From Topomyia yanbarensis (lineage: Eukaryota; Arthropoda; Insecta; Diptera; Culicidae), in NCBI RefSeq assembly GCF_030247195.1, contig NC_080671.1:186909725-186973724 (forward strand): DNA of 64,000 bases. Direction: 5' to 3'. Below the pieces are notes generated by a model. The model was not told the DNA's origin. It saw nothing but the letters and a program-made list of their open reading frames with translations, and did no database searches. Positions 36,291 to 47,760 of the stretch are shown here, one piece after another. How positions within the stretch are numbered: the stretch's first letter is position 1; each line of letters opens with the position of its first letter. Made by a program: the position numbers and the translations under genes.

Positions 36291-36969
36291 GGGAAAGTGG
36301 TCGGTTGTCGGCACCCCTACGCACAGTGGTCGCAATGGTACCAAAACGTGCGTTTAATTAATGGTGCTCTAGGAGTTGATTTTAGCGATTTGGTATGTTA
36401 GAAACACTTTTTCAGAATGGAAGCCCCCTTCTTTTGATGTATACTAAATTGTGATTAATCCACCTAAAAGTGAGATAGAAAATTTATTTCCACTAACTTT
36501 TAAGATAGAGGCACGATGTCAATGACAAAGTTATAGTAAATTCTACTACAAAAAAACTTTTTGAACATGCAAACTCTCGAAAATGTAATGGTGTTAAGAT
36601 AAAGCACGTTGTTTGTGGGTGGCACCCAAAAAATCATTTTTTCATTATAACTTTTTTCTGGGATTTTTGAAATTCTTCAAATGTTCTATGAAGTTGTTGA
36701 AATTAGGAAATTGCAGATATTTGTCGAAGACGTCAACATTTTTTATTTCAAATCTTAAGAGTTATTATATAAAGTGGGTTAAAATACTGCCATTTTGAAC
36801 AAAAATTACTAAGAGATGTGGAAATATGTGGAAGACGTTTCGATTCTATGAGAAAGACAGTGAAAAGTACTATAAGAAAAAATACTACTTACAACGGGCA
36901 TCCACCGGCCTGTATACAAAAAAATACTTTCCGGCAATGTATGTTTTTCATTTTGTAACAAAATAAGTA

Positions 36970-37011
36970 GGGGAAAGACGTTTCATAGTTCCACTGTTAC
37001 CCTTTTTCCCC
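36970..37011. mobile_element. 42-bp TA-flanked hairpin relic
   Basis: GGGGAAAGACG on the left and complementary TTTTTCCCC on the right, with TA outside both ends. It looks like a mariner-type MITE reduced almost to its termini. A similar 40-bp case is at 45209-45248. Confidence 0.45.
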
Positions 37012-37344
37012 TACAACTTTTTCAGCATAATTTTTTTAGCGATTTTTTTCTATGTGTCGAATATTCTAAAAAATCATTGAGAGTAATAAATACACATATA
37101 AATCGTGAACTTTGAATTTCTGTTATCTGAAACTATTCATAAATTAACAGGATTTGGAAAGTGAACACTAGAGACGTCTAAAAAGGTTTACTGTATTTTC
37201 ATGAGTATGAACCATAGCAAAGAGTATTAGATATCATTTTCACGAAACGACTGTGTAGTCAGAGTTGCTACTTAGGATCCGACTTGCCAGTAAATCTTTA
37301 GAAAAATATTTTCACCTATATATTACATCTCTGTCAAATTTTAA

Positions 37345-37550
37345 CCCTCAAAAAGGCAAGGGGTCTCAGAGGCTCGGCTAGTTACAGTTCCCTAGTTTCA
37401 ATGAACTTGTAATTCGAAATACAAATGATCGAGCGTTTTCGGGCTTTCGATTCTCTCACTGGCAAAACGACAAAAAAGAGGCTCTTGGTTTCATTGGGTC
37501 TTAGAAGTGCTGATTTATGAAGTCACAATTTTCGCTTGAGTTTTTGAGGG
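37345..37550. mobile_element. piggyBac-type MITE, TTAA duplication
   Basis: Termini CCCTCAAAAAGGCAAGG and, in complement, CCCTCAAAAACTCAAG are flanked by TTAA at 37341-37344 and 37551-37554. Length 206 bp, no ORF. Confidence 0.8.
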
Positions 37551-37641
37551 TTAATTTCAAATATTTAATCATTCAATGCGTGCTTGCAAAAGAATTATTG
37601 ACAATTCCGACCACGTAATCGTTTCATGAAAACGGTATATA

Positions 37642-37885
37642 GGGTAGACGAGCCCTTATCCATCTCATTAGTCGGGATGTCACAATATTTCGTTGATAAC
37701 TCGACTTAGAGTGACTGAATTGCGCTTAAGTAAGTATCACCATCTTTCCTTCGTTCCTAAGAAGCAGTACAGTTAGACTTTTTGAGCTAATGCGTTGAAT
37801 AGAGATAGCAAATACTCCTCTAACTTATGAGTTCCAATGGGTGGGATGAATAGAGGAGCTAAGATGGATTAGGGCGCAGTAACCC
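37642..37885. mobile_element. TA-duplicating MITE
   Basis: Termini GGGTAGACGAGCCCTTATCC and, in complement, GGGTTACTGCGCCCTAATCC, with TA on both sides. Length 244 bp. Confidence 0.75.
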
Positions 37886-39503
37886 TAATACTGTTTGTAA
37901 TGGTTTTTATTCTTGTAAAGACAGCCAAAAATTTTTGCACATTTTTAGTTGATCACTTTTGTTGTTGTGCTAGTTTAGGAATAATTGGAGACTACAGAGC
38001 TGAGAGTTTTGGATTCATATGTGTACTTTGACATTTTCAAACATTTTTTAGAATATTCGTAGAATATAATAACACATAGAAACAATTGCTATAAAAAGTT
38101 ATGCTTAAAATGTCGTAATTATTTTGTTACAAAATGAAAAACATACATTGCCGGAAAGTATTTTTTATATACAGGTCGGTGGATGCCCGTTGTGAGTAGT
38201 ATTTTTTCTTATAGTACTTTTGACTGTCTTTCTCATGGAATCGAAATGTCTTCCACATATTTCCACATCTCTTAGTAATTGTCATTCAAAATGGCAGTAT
38301 TTTTAACCCACTTTATTTAATAACTCTTAAGTTTTGAAATAAAAAATGCTGATATCTTCGACAAATATCTGCAATTTCCTAATTTCAACAACTTCATAGA
38401 ACATCTGAAGAATTGCAAAAATCTCAGAAAAAAGTTATCATGAAAAAATGATTTTTGGGTACCTTCCACAAACAACGTGCTTTATCTCAACACCATTACA
38501 TTTTCGAGAGTTTGCATGTTCAACAAGTTTTCTCGCAGTAGAATAACTATAACTTTGTCATTGACATCGTGCCTCTATTTTACAAGTTAGTGGAAATAAA
38601 TTTTCTATCTCACTTTTAGGTGGATTAATCACAATTCAGTATACATCAAAAGAAGGGGGCTTCCATTCTGAAAAAGTGTTTCTAACACACCAAATCGCTA
38701 AAATCAACTCCTAGAGCACCATTAATAAAACGCACGTTTTGGTACCATTGCGACCACTGTGCTATGTAGTTTTTGACAGAAACCAGACATGGACATTCTG
38801 ATAAATATCATTTCTGTGTTATATTAGCACGATCTTTTGTGCCGATTACTGAAGCAAACAGACTCGAATGTTCTGTTCTACAATCAATAAATTTTTTGAA
38901 CAAGTGAAACTCTACTTAAAAGTTAATGATTTGCTTAGTGTTATAGAAAGAAATAAATCGATTGAAAAAGTATGAGCATTGAATATTTACGATGTGAATT
39001 TATTCTATTTTGTGATTCAACATTGAATGGCACCGAAATGTTCGCCACAAGTTTTATTTTGATCAGTTTTCAAAAAGATTACTAAAATCGGTTGTCGGCA
39101 CCCAAACATGGTCGGTTGTCGGCTCCCCATTTTTGTGGCAAATACTCTCAATAACCTAATCAATAAGGGTATTTTGGAACGGGCTTTACGAATAGATACC
39201 AGAGATCGATCTTTGGCACTATTCTGAAAATCAGGAAGGCGGTTTAACGTTTTACATTTACACGAAAACACTTGGTCGTGTTTACACCGGTAGGTGTATA
39301 TATCAGATTGTCACGACCAGACAATTTGGTGTAGGCGGGAGGGTTTAACCCTGTAGCTCCCTCCTCCACTGGCTGCACTGATAATATAAATTCGTAAATA
39401 TTAAGAAATTGAACCTGAAATACATTAATTCATTCGTCGTTTTCTGCAACGAACTATTTTCGTGCATTGTAAATAGTAGGTTTCGTTCATTTCATCAACA
39501 AGA

Positions 39504-41100
39504 ATGGCCGCTTTGTGAACGAAAGCTTTCGTAAATTTTACATATTTGGTATCAGAGTTAAAAATAATCGAAGCTCTTTTTTGACGGCTGAAAATGAACC
39601 TGTTGCGACTGACGGCGAATAAAAAAAAAATCATTCAACTATCCATCTTATTCATTCAGTTGAATATCGTACAATATATACATTACACTAATTATCTAGG
39701 ATAATGTTTTCAAATGTCGATAAAGCATATGAAACAACAATCATCATCGCTTACATTGTGCCAGGGCCTACTTTGATGCGTTTGATTCGTTGCTGCACGG
39801 TAACTTCGTGTAATAATCGGAGCCGAATGAAAATTTGCATGGATGAATGGGCGGTCTGTTCGTTTGACGTTTTCAGCTGCGTCACTGAATATTGAAAATG
39901 AATGCGGCTGAACATGATCAATTTTCATTCAATGAATTTGAATATTTTTAACTCTGTTTGGTATACACTGCACTGCACGATATCGACATTATTTTTCGTG
40001 AATGAAACGAAATGTTTTGTTTATTTTAATAAGCGTTTGTGTATATTGCGACCGATATCGTTTGTTTCACGAATTCATTTCGTTCATCATAGAAAAGTTT
40101 TCGTATTTATTAGCATATTATTTTTGTCATTCGATCTTTTGGGATCGATGCTTGACAACACCGATTTTTTTTAATTTAAAAAAATCGATCTGGCCAAATC
40201 GATTTTATTGTGGTAAGGTCGTTTGATGAACGAAAGTTTTCGTAAATCCTACTTATTTAGTGTACATTGAACGAATGTATTTTTCGTGAATGAAGGGAAT
40301 AGTTTCGTTTATGTATATTACAAACGATTTTGTTGGTCACACGAATTCATTTCGTTCATCTTAGAAAAGTTTTCGTATTCGTTGGAATATTATTTTTTTT
40401 AATCGATTTTTTAGGATTGATTTATGACAACAACGATTTTTTAAACTAAAAGGATCGATCTGGCAAAATCGATATTATTTCAACCTACTCGCCTCTATAG
40501 AGGACTAGAAAGTTTATGGTGTGAAGTAATGGCCGCTTGATGAACGAAAGTTTTCGTAAATTTTACATATTTAGTGTACGTTGCACGAATCTTATTATTG
40601 AAAACAATGTTATTTTTCGGGAATGAAACGAAATGTTTCGTTTATTTTAATAAACGGTTGTGAATACTACGAACGATTTTGTTGGTCGCATTCGATCTTT
40701 TAGGATCGATGTTTGACAGCACCGATTTTTTTTAAATTAAAGGGATCGATCTGGTAACATCGATTTTATTTCAACCTGCTCATCATTATTGAGGACTAGA
40801 AAGATTGTGGTGTAAAGAAATGGCCGCTTGGTGAACGAAAGTTTTCGTAAATTTTACTTATTTAGTGTAAACTGCACGAATGTTATCGTTGATAACGACA
40901 TTATTTTTCGTGCATGAAACGTTTGTTTATTTTAATAAATTTTAATTTATTATTTTAATAAATTTTAATAAATTTTAATAATTTTAATAAAATTTTAATG
41001 TTTCGTTTATTTTAATAAACGTTTGTGTATATTACGAACGATTTTGTTGGTCGTACGAATTCATTTCGTGCATCTTAGAAAAGTTTTCGTATTTAATAGC
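39504..41100. repeat. Direct repeat field, ~300-bp unit, four copies
   Basis: Units start with TGAACGAAAGTTTTCGTAAA after a (TGG/AGGT)CCGCTT-like lead, at about 39504, 40216, 40528 and 40820. They run on through ATTATTTTTCGTGAATGAAA, TTTTAATAAACG and GAATTCATTTCGTTCATC. The period is ~290-310 bp. The first unit is longer because a 404-bp hAT MITE sits in it. A TTTTAATAAA-type simple repeat expands at 40928-40999 in the last unit. No gene recognised. Confidence 0.8.
39553..39956. mobile_element. hAT MITE copy 1, perfect 8-bp TSD
   Basis: Ends CAGAGTTAAAAATAATCG and, in complement, CAGAGTTAAAAATATTC are flanked by TTTGGTAT at 39545-39552 and 39957-39964. It splits the first ~300-bp repeat unit, so it is younger than that array. 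A 63-codon frame inside is near-identical in copy 2 (41739-42079), but so is the DNA, so no selection on protein is implied. Confidence 0.85.
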
Positions 41101-41115
41101 ATATTATTTTTACAT

Positions 41116-41278
41116 TGCTCCAGCAGAGAAAAACTCAAACTTCTTCATACAAAACCAACGAGCAGTTCGCGATGGCTCAACCGGATCCGTAGTGCTCCGG
41201 ATTATGGATCAACTGGAAGCGAAAGAGGTTCAGGAAATCTTCCTGAAACCGGAGGACACGGATATGGTTACTAAATAG
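41116..41278 (+). other. Coding-like segment, possible terminal exon
   Basis: After a pyrimidine-poor but possible acceptor (TTGCTCCAGCAG, ending near 41126), two frames stay open. One ends ...LRIMDQLEAKEVQEIFLK and stops at TAG 41276-41278. The other ends in a glycine-rich RSAPDYGSTGSERGSGNL stretch and stops at 41272-41274. The first has the better codon third-position pattern. A possible polyadenylation signal AATAAA lies at about 41454. The segment is abruptly more GC-rich than the repeats around it. It could be a host exon, a captured gene fragment or TE coding debris. I do not recognise the peptide. Confidence 0.25.
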
Positions 41279-41738
41279 TCAGACCGAGATCGTCGTGATG
41301 ATCAACAATTATTGACCCATATTCTACCTCCTTTTCCCGTTGAATCTTGATGATTATCATTCATATTTTTCCATTTTTAGTAAATTTTCTTAAGGTGCCT
41401 ACAACTGACTTATCATTTTACTGAATTGTTAATAATTTTTTTCAAGTTGACAGAATAAATTAATTTATTTCCTATTATCAGGAGTTTTTTGGCTAATCAG
41501 TCATAAATTAGACAGCGAAAACAACAATATTGCTTTTACTTCCAACGTTTCAATGGATTTATTCCACCTTTATCAAGGATTAAAAACTTTGTGTTTTCTT
41601 GTGAAGTGTAATGTTGTGGTAAAACATGAACTGTCCTAATGTATACGCGTCATCTAATAGTGCTATTGTTCGCATATTCATGCACCTACTGTATTTTTTG
41701 AAATTTTTCTGCCAGAAAAATGGGCAGAAATGAATGTA

Positions 41739-42079
41739 ATATTCAGTGACGCAGCTGAAAATGTCAAACGAACAAACCGCCCATTCATCCATGCAGCTTT
41801 TCATTCGGCTCCGATTATTACACGAAGCGACCGTGCAGCAACGAATCAAACGCATCAAAGTAGGCCCTGGCACAATGTAAGCGATGATGATTGTTGTTTC
41901 ATATGCTTTATCGACATTTGAAAACATTATCCTAGATAATTGGTGTAATGAATATATTGTACGATATTCAACTGAATGAAAAAGATGGATAGTTGAATGA
42001 ATATTTTTTCTATTCACCGCGAGTCGCAACAGGTTCATTTTCAGCCGTCAACAAAGAGCTTCGATTATTTTTAACTCTG
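41739..42079. mobile_element. hAT MITE copy 2, inverted and truncated
   Basis: About 340 bp is the reverse complement of 39553-39892 with few differences. The CAGAGTTAAAAATAATCG end is intact (complement, ending 42079). The other terminus is missing, replaced at about 41738 by unrelated sequence. No TSD can be read. Confidence 0.8.
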
Positions 42080-45000
42080 CCTGTAACTCGTTCTTAGATA
42101 GTTTTGTTGTAAAAAATACGATCGGTGCTCATTACTAGCGAAACAGTACCGTTAGGGATAAAACAATAATGCAGTTGTTTTACTTTTATCGTGCCCACAA
42201 ACCCTACAATACACGCCAAATACGTTAAATGAGTGGTTGAGTATTTACGGTAAACATACTACAAAAATGAGCAAAAGTAAGTTTTCGTTTCTTTCTTCAA
42301 ATTTGTGTAAAAGGGATATTAAGTGATGTTCGATCATGAAAATATCACTATTATGTAGTCTAAGAGTTAACAATTGTATGCGTCTTTTTCTATCTTTGCG
42401 ATGTAGAAATTGTGTATCAAGCCTATCTTCTCGACATAGGAGAGTTGAAACACCTTGTTTCAACTCTCCTCGATGATGAACTTCTAGTTTTATGGTAATG
42501 TTATAATCACATTAACGTCCCTGAACAAATAATAATAATCAAGATTCTTCTTTCCTGAATTGACAACATCGATCAACGTTCTCAATTTATTAGATCTAGG
42601 TCATTTATAACCACGGAATATGCATTTGTTCTAATTGTTTACTCCCATCAGCTTCTGAAGCTTGGAGCGAAGTGATCATAATTCAAAATGAACCAAATAC
42701 TTCCGATATGGATACCAAATTACCTGTTTGCATAAACCCGTATCACTTGTAGTCATAAATAATATAATAATAATAATCACTGCTCATATCAACCATTTTA
42801 AAGAATGCAGAATGTTCTAGAGGAAGTAGTTAGAAAATAATACATAACTAAATATATGAAATTTCAAATTTCTTGATTTTACAATTATAGTTAATTAGTG
42901 GTTAGGTAAAATATCTTACTGTTATTACTGTTGGGATAAGTTCAGAAATTCTTGCATTTGTGATCAAAATCTAACATTATTTACAAAACAAGTGTCAGTT
43001 CATACGTAGATATACACTGTGAAAAATAATGATAAGAATACATGTCATTTTAGGAATTATCTTAGTGTGAACGAATAAAAATGACACAATTGTAACATTT
43101 CATGCTTAAGGAAACATTTTAATAATATTTAAAATAATTGGTTACTTGTTTCAACTCACATTCATTGCTGTTTCAACGTACCTCGGTATGAGGAGAGTTG
43201 AAACAAAGAGAACACTGTTACGAAATTCAATATATTGATGCTTTGTTATTGATTTGTACCAGTTGTTCTGATGTAATTTGATAAAGCATAAACAGAAGTA
43301 AGAAATTTATAAATAAACATTCATCGAATGTCAGCTTTTGTCGATTTAGAATTTAGAAACAAAATATTGTTTCAACCTTCCTCGGTCTCCCCTAATAGAA
43401 CATTTTACACATGCTACACGCCCTTTTAAAAAATTGCTCTTGAGTCAAAATAATATTATTGACTGTGGAAAAGGTTTAGTCTTCCATGCCGGTAAAACGT
43501 GTAAAGATTCATCGGAATCTAAGATTTTTGGAATTTGCGTGCATTCTCGTTTTTGAACCATTCAACCAATCAACTAGTCGTTTTGCCCGCCTAAAAGATG
43601 ACAACATTCTCCGGTGGTATAACCTATAAAATCGCAATATTTTGATCATTAATGATTTTTTACGGCCGGCCAAAATGGAAAAATCATGCGAAAAAATAAA
43701 GCTTTATTTTCAGATGGCCGCCATTTTGTTTCTATAACGATTTGTTCATGTTTTTTAGGTGGAATGTAATCTTCAAAATCGTTTTGGTTTTTTGCTTGTA
43801 GACGACGAATTCCATATTAAATTTGCAAAAAGGCGAATAAGATTTGTAAACCAACTTCTAATTTCATGGTTTCTTTTAATTTACTATAATTTTAAAGCAG
43901 AAAACAATTGAAATTACTTCTACGAAGGGTAAAAATTTACATTAAAGCATACTTTTCATGAAATTCCACACTGCAGCAGACTAATGAGCGAAACAAGTTT
44001 GTTTACAAAAAACATTTTCGCCCTTTTGACTAATTAATAGTGAATTGTGACCTGTATCGTGCCCGCAGATGAGGTCAGTTTTCAAAACACCTTTTTCTGG
44101 AGTCGACATTTTAGACGCCACTCTTGACATATTGCGCTCGAATATTTATATTATATAGATTATCTAGAAGAATAGCGGACATGTGTCATTTTACTTCTTC
44201 AAAAAAATTAAATATTAGGTAGTAAATTCACCAGATTTGCATTTTTTACATCCGCAGATCTGTATGTACTAGTTAAGATATGTAAAACAAATGCATTAAA
44301 AGTAGATGAAAAAATAATAAAGAATGCATCTAAAGACAAACAATTCAAATGTTAAAACGAGTTAGTCATAATACATTCGAATCGACAATGCCACAATTTT
44401 CTATTCAGCCATGCCGATTCGCCGCCGCAGTCACGGTACCTACTACTATCTCGAGACACTTCCTGTCTTGCACATGTGGTCTGCCAGTTGGCAGTCCCAT
44501 ATTCCGTCGAAACAAATGTAAAAGTATTTGCCAATTTGCATCTTCTTCGCCAAATGGATGCCAAAACTTGAGCAACGAGACGTACTAAACGAGTGACTTT
44601 ACTTCTTTCTGATGCTGACTTTTTTTTATTTGTTTGTTTTGTTTTCCAAGTCCTTTTGCTTGTACCGCATCTGTACCATGTCGGAACATTGTATGTATGT
44701 AGGAATGTGGTGCCACTACTGTTGATATGCAATTTGAAACATATGGGCCATATTTGCTCCGATCCAGACCCGGGGAAAATATACACCCAAAAAAAAGGAT
44801 CCATAAAAATAGAGCTTATGGCAACAATGTGCTCAATTTGTTGACGTTGCAGTTTTCCGCTTCGCCTTTGCAACTTGCCAGTGGAACCCGAAATCGTATG
44901 GCGCATATTGTTTTTAGATTCCGGCAGAGGTCAAACGTATTCATTTCAATATGTTTCTCCAATATTATTCATCTGAAACCGGGAGTCATGTGCGGGGATA

Positions 45001-46110
45001 GTTTCGTACGTGAATGCAGAACAGAAGCGATATTTGTTCAGAATATGTGACCAGCAGTTAGCTTTGTAGCATTATTATTCCAGTGCTAGTCACTGTTTCA
45101 GTGTAATGAGGAAAAAATGAGCTGTTCGTGAGGTATAAATAAGGCAAAGTTTGTTTAGGATTCGCTTTTTCAATTTCGTCAAATTTGCAAGTTTTATTTT
45201 GCATAATAGGGTGATGAGCCCATTTGCGCCTTGTTTCTATTATCACCCTACCCATTTGAAGCCGTTGGTTAGAGCAGTGTCTGCCATCTTTGTTCAACGC
45301 ATTGAGTCAAATGGTAGCGCAACAATAGGGGCGCTCGATTCGAGTTTTCGTTGCGCTCAAACACGAGAATTTCACTGTTTTCAGTGCATTTGTGTTATTA
45401 TATTGGTTTTTAACAACGAAGCAAAGCTATTGATGTCAATTTTTACGTAATCCATTGATTGTAGGGCGAGAAATTAAAGAATTAGTGAGGCACCTTGCTT
45501 AGAATTGGGAAAATAGGCACTTCACTCTACATAGCCTCACAAGATCACTGATTTAATGGAAAAATCGTTTCGAGCAGTCGCTGTAAAATATAAAGAATGC
45601 TCTAGTATTTTACCCATTCAACGAATTATGTCAAAAAGGGCTGTTAGTTTCATGTGCTAGCAGAGTAAATAGACTAAAAAACGTGCATGGTAATTAAAAA
45701 GCTAATCACCCAAACATTAATATCACGAATGCAATAAACTCATGTAATCCGATGATTAATTATTATTAACCTCGTTGTAGAACAAAATAGTTCTGCAAAC
45801 ATATGTACCACTGGCTCCGTCATGCGTGTATTATTGCAATGAACGCCATGGTGTTTAAGAAGCAGGTTCTTGGCGGGATGAAGACACTCTTTCCTCACCA
45901 TTAGCTATTTACAAAACGGAAATTTTTTATGTTTACTTATAGATTCCAACCTTTCCTTTCTGTCGGTGGAGAAGTTTGTATACATTCTTATTACCCTAGG
46001 GTGGTGAGACCACACCAAAAATGTTGGTAAATTCTCAAAATGTTCATTAATTAGAAAACATCAAATTCACTCATTATGTGAAGAAAGTAGTCATCCAGAA
46101 TTGTTTTTTT
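42080..46110. other. Gene-free stretch with MITE debris and a unique island
   Basis: A 14-bp perfect hairpin (AGGAGAGTTGAAAC stem) sits at 42438-42470. A related inverted end, GGGGAGACCGAGGAAGGTTG in complement followed by TA, is at about 43377-43396, probably the two sides of a degraded TA element. 44.34-45.47 kb is GC-richer and unique. A 184-codon minus frame there (44352-44906) has an unnatural composition and no domain. A 40-bp TA-flanked hairpin is at 45209-45248. No gene supported. Confidence 0.35.
45209..45248. mobile_element. 40-bp TA-flanked hairpin relic
   Basis: GGGTGAT...ATCACCC with TA on both sides and GAGCCCATTTGCGCC inside. Probably an extreme internal deletion of a TA-duplicating MITE. 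Confidence 0.4.
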
Positions 46111-47202
46111 GCCTTTCTCATATAGAAAGGTTATGCAATCACTCTGAAAAACGTCAACCTAATCCCGGCCCGGAGGGCCGGGTGTCATATCCCATTCGAC
46201 TCAGTTCGTCGAGATCGGAAAAAGTCTGTATGTGTGTGTGTGTATGTATGTATGTGTGTGTGTATGTGTGTGTATGTGTGTGTGTATGTGTGTGTGTGTG
46301 TATGTATGTGCGTATGTGTCAAATAATGTCACTCATTTTTCTCAGAGATGGCAGGACCAATTTGCCCAAACTTAGTCTCAAATGAAAGGTGCAACCTTCC
46401 CATCGGCTGCTATTGAATTTTGGATCGATCGGAATTCTGGTTCCGGAATTACGGGTTTCAGAGTACGGCCACACAGAAATTTCTCATATAAACTATAGGA
46501 AAAATTAAAAATAGAATTTTTATTTTTGATGCTAAATGTGTTCAAGGTGCATGAAACGTCGAGATTTGATGCAAACTCGAAAAAAAAATTTGACTACGAT
46601 TCACTTTTTTGGATTTTGGCACATTTTTGCCTTTCTCATATAGAAAGGTTATGCAATCACTCTGAAAAACGTCAACCTAATCCCGGCCCGGAGGGCCGGG
46701 TGTCATATCCCATTCGACTCAGTTCGTCGAGATCGGAAAAAGTCTGTATGTGTGTGTGTATGTATGTATGTGTGTGTATGTGTGTGTGTATGTGTGTGTG
46801 TATGTGTGTGTGTGTATGTATGTGCGTATGTGTCAAATAATGTCACTCATTTTTCTCAGAGATGGCTGGACCGATTTGCCCAAACTTAGTCTCAAATGAA
46901 AGGTGCAACCTTCCCATCGGCTGCTATTGAATTTTGGATCGATCGGAATTCTGGTTCCGGAATTACGGGTTTCAGAGTACGGCCACACAGAAATTTCTCA
47001 TATAAACTATAGGAAAAATTAAAAATAGAATTTTTATTTTTGATGCTAAATGTGTTCAAGGTGCATGAAACGTCGAGATTTGATGCAAACTCGAAAAAAA
47101 AATTTGACTACGATTCACTTTTTTGGATTTTGGCACATTTTTGCCTTTCTCATATAGAAAGGTTATGCAATCACTCTGAAAAACGTCAACCTAATCCCGG
47201 CC
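46111..47202. repeat. Tandem duplication of a ~520-bp dispersed repeat
   Basis: GCCTTTCTCATATAGAAAGG starts at 46111, 46629 and 47153. The first two units (518 and 524 bp) are nearly identical apart from the length of an internal TG/TATG microsatellite (about 46214-46318 and 46742-46835). The third stops after 50 bp. Diverged relatives lie at 59716-60010 and, more distantly, 49385-49600, all with GGCCCGGAGGGCCG. Short frames such as 46101-46385 merely read through the microsatellite. Such copy identity means a recent duplication or an assembly effect. Confidence 0.85.
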
Positions 47203-47745
47203 AAATTTTTTTTTCGACTCGTTTAGGGTTTCTGGATTTTAACAGAGGCGTAGTTGATGGTTTACGGAGAGGGGTTACACCCCCCCCCTCTACTGTTCGC
47301 GCCCCTCCTTTAAAAATCTCCTTAAATCACCCCTCAGACCACCACCCCATCCAGCCCTCATACCCCTCCCTTTCAACCCCGTCTTCTTTAAACCACCACT
47401 GTATCACAAAGCATAATAATTTAAGCTGGGGAGTCGTTCGTTCATGGGACTTTCGTCCTCTTCACATACCCAGCCCCGCATGACAAAATGAGTTAGCAAG
47501 CAGATAACATTGATCTAATGCTGATTAGGCTAATGGAGTATGATATTTTTTTTGTTTCAAGTGTTTCACCGTCGACACGTAGCTCATCAAGTTCGTGGCT
47601 GGCATGCCATTGTGTATAAGTGCAAAGTGTACTAAGAATGTAATGGACATTTCCACAATTATGTTGAACATAAAAAGCCTCCGTGCCATAGTTTAGAGAA
47701 ATGAGAAAGGCACAATTGCACCGCTAGGTGGATTAAAACATGTTT
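47203..47745. other. C-rich tract and repeat right end
   Basis: 47270-47400 is unusually C-rich (a run of nine Cs at ~47280). 47700-47735 has GAGAAAGGCACAATTGCACC and CTAGGTGGATTAAAAC, which looks like the other end of the family that begins GCCTTTCTCAT. A similar CTATTAGGTGGATTAAAC-type end occurs at about 54908. No gene. Confidence 0.45.
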
Positions 47746-47760
47746 TTTATTTTCTTTTTG

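Larger units (their letters stand above)
36322..38761. mobile_element. CACAGTG-ended foldback element A (Transib-like), TSD CTAYG
   Basis: Arms of about 645 bp (36322-36966 and 38117-38761) are near-perfect reverse complements. The outer 20 bases, CACAGTGGTCGCAATGGTAC, are identical at both ends. Flanking pentamers are CTACG (36317-36321) and CTATG (38762-38766), 4 of 5 identical and of the CNNNG form. CCAAAAC follows the heptamer after a 12-nt spacer at both ends. The 1.15-kb spacer holds later MITEs (37345-37550, 37642-37885) and a 42-bp TA-flanked hairpin (36970-37011). No transposase ORF. It interrupts a GGGGAAAGTGGTCGGTTGTC repeat that starts at 36289. Confidence 0.75.

Noticed and set aside
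39704..39895. 63-codon frame conserved in a second copy at 41.73-41.92 kb
   Set aside because: The DNA itself is a near-identical hAT MITE copy, so protein conservation carries no extra information.
44352..44906. 184-codon minus-strand ORF
   Set aside because: Longest anonymous frame, but its composition is unnatural (basic and Trp/Cys-rich patches in random order), it has no domain, and overlapping frames are open on the other strand.
46214..46318. TG-rich tract as a telomere-like or regulatory Z-DNA element
   Set aside because: It is an ordinary microsatellite inside a duplicated dispersed repeat.
46101..46840. ORFs with (CV/MC)n-type tails
   Set aside because: They simply read through a TG/TATG microsatellite in a dispersed repeat.
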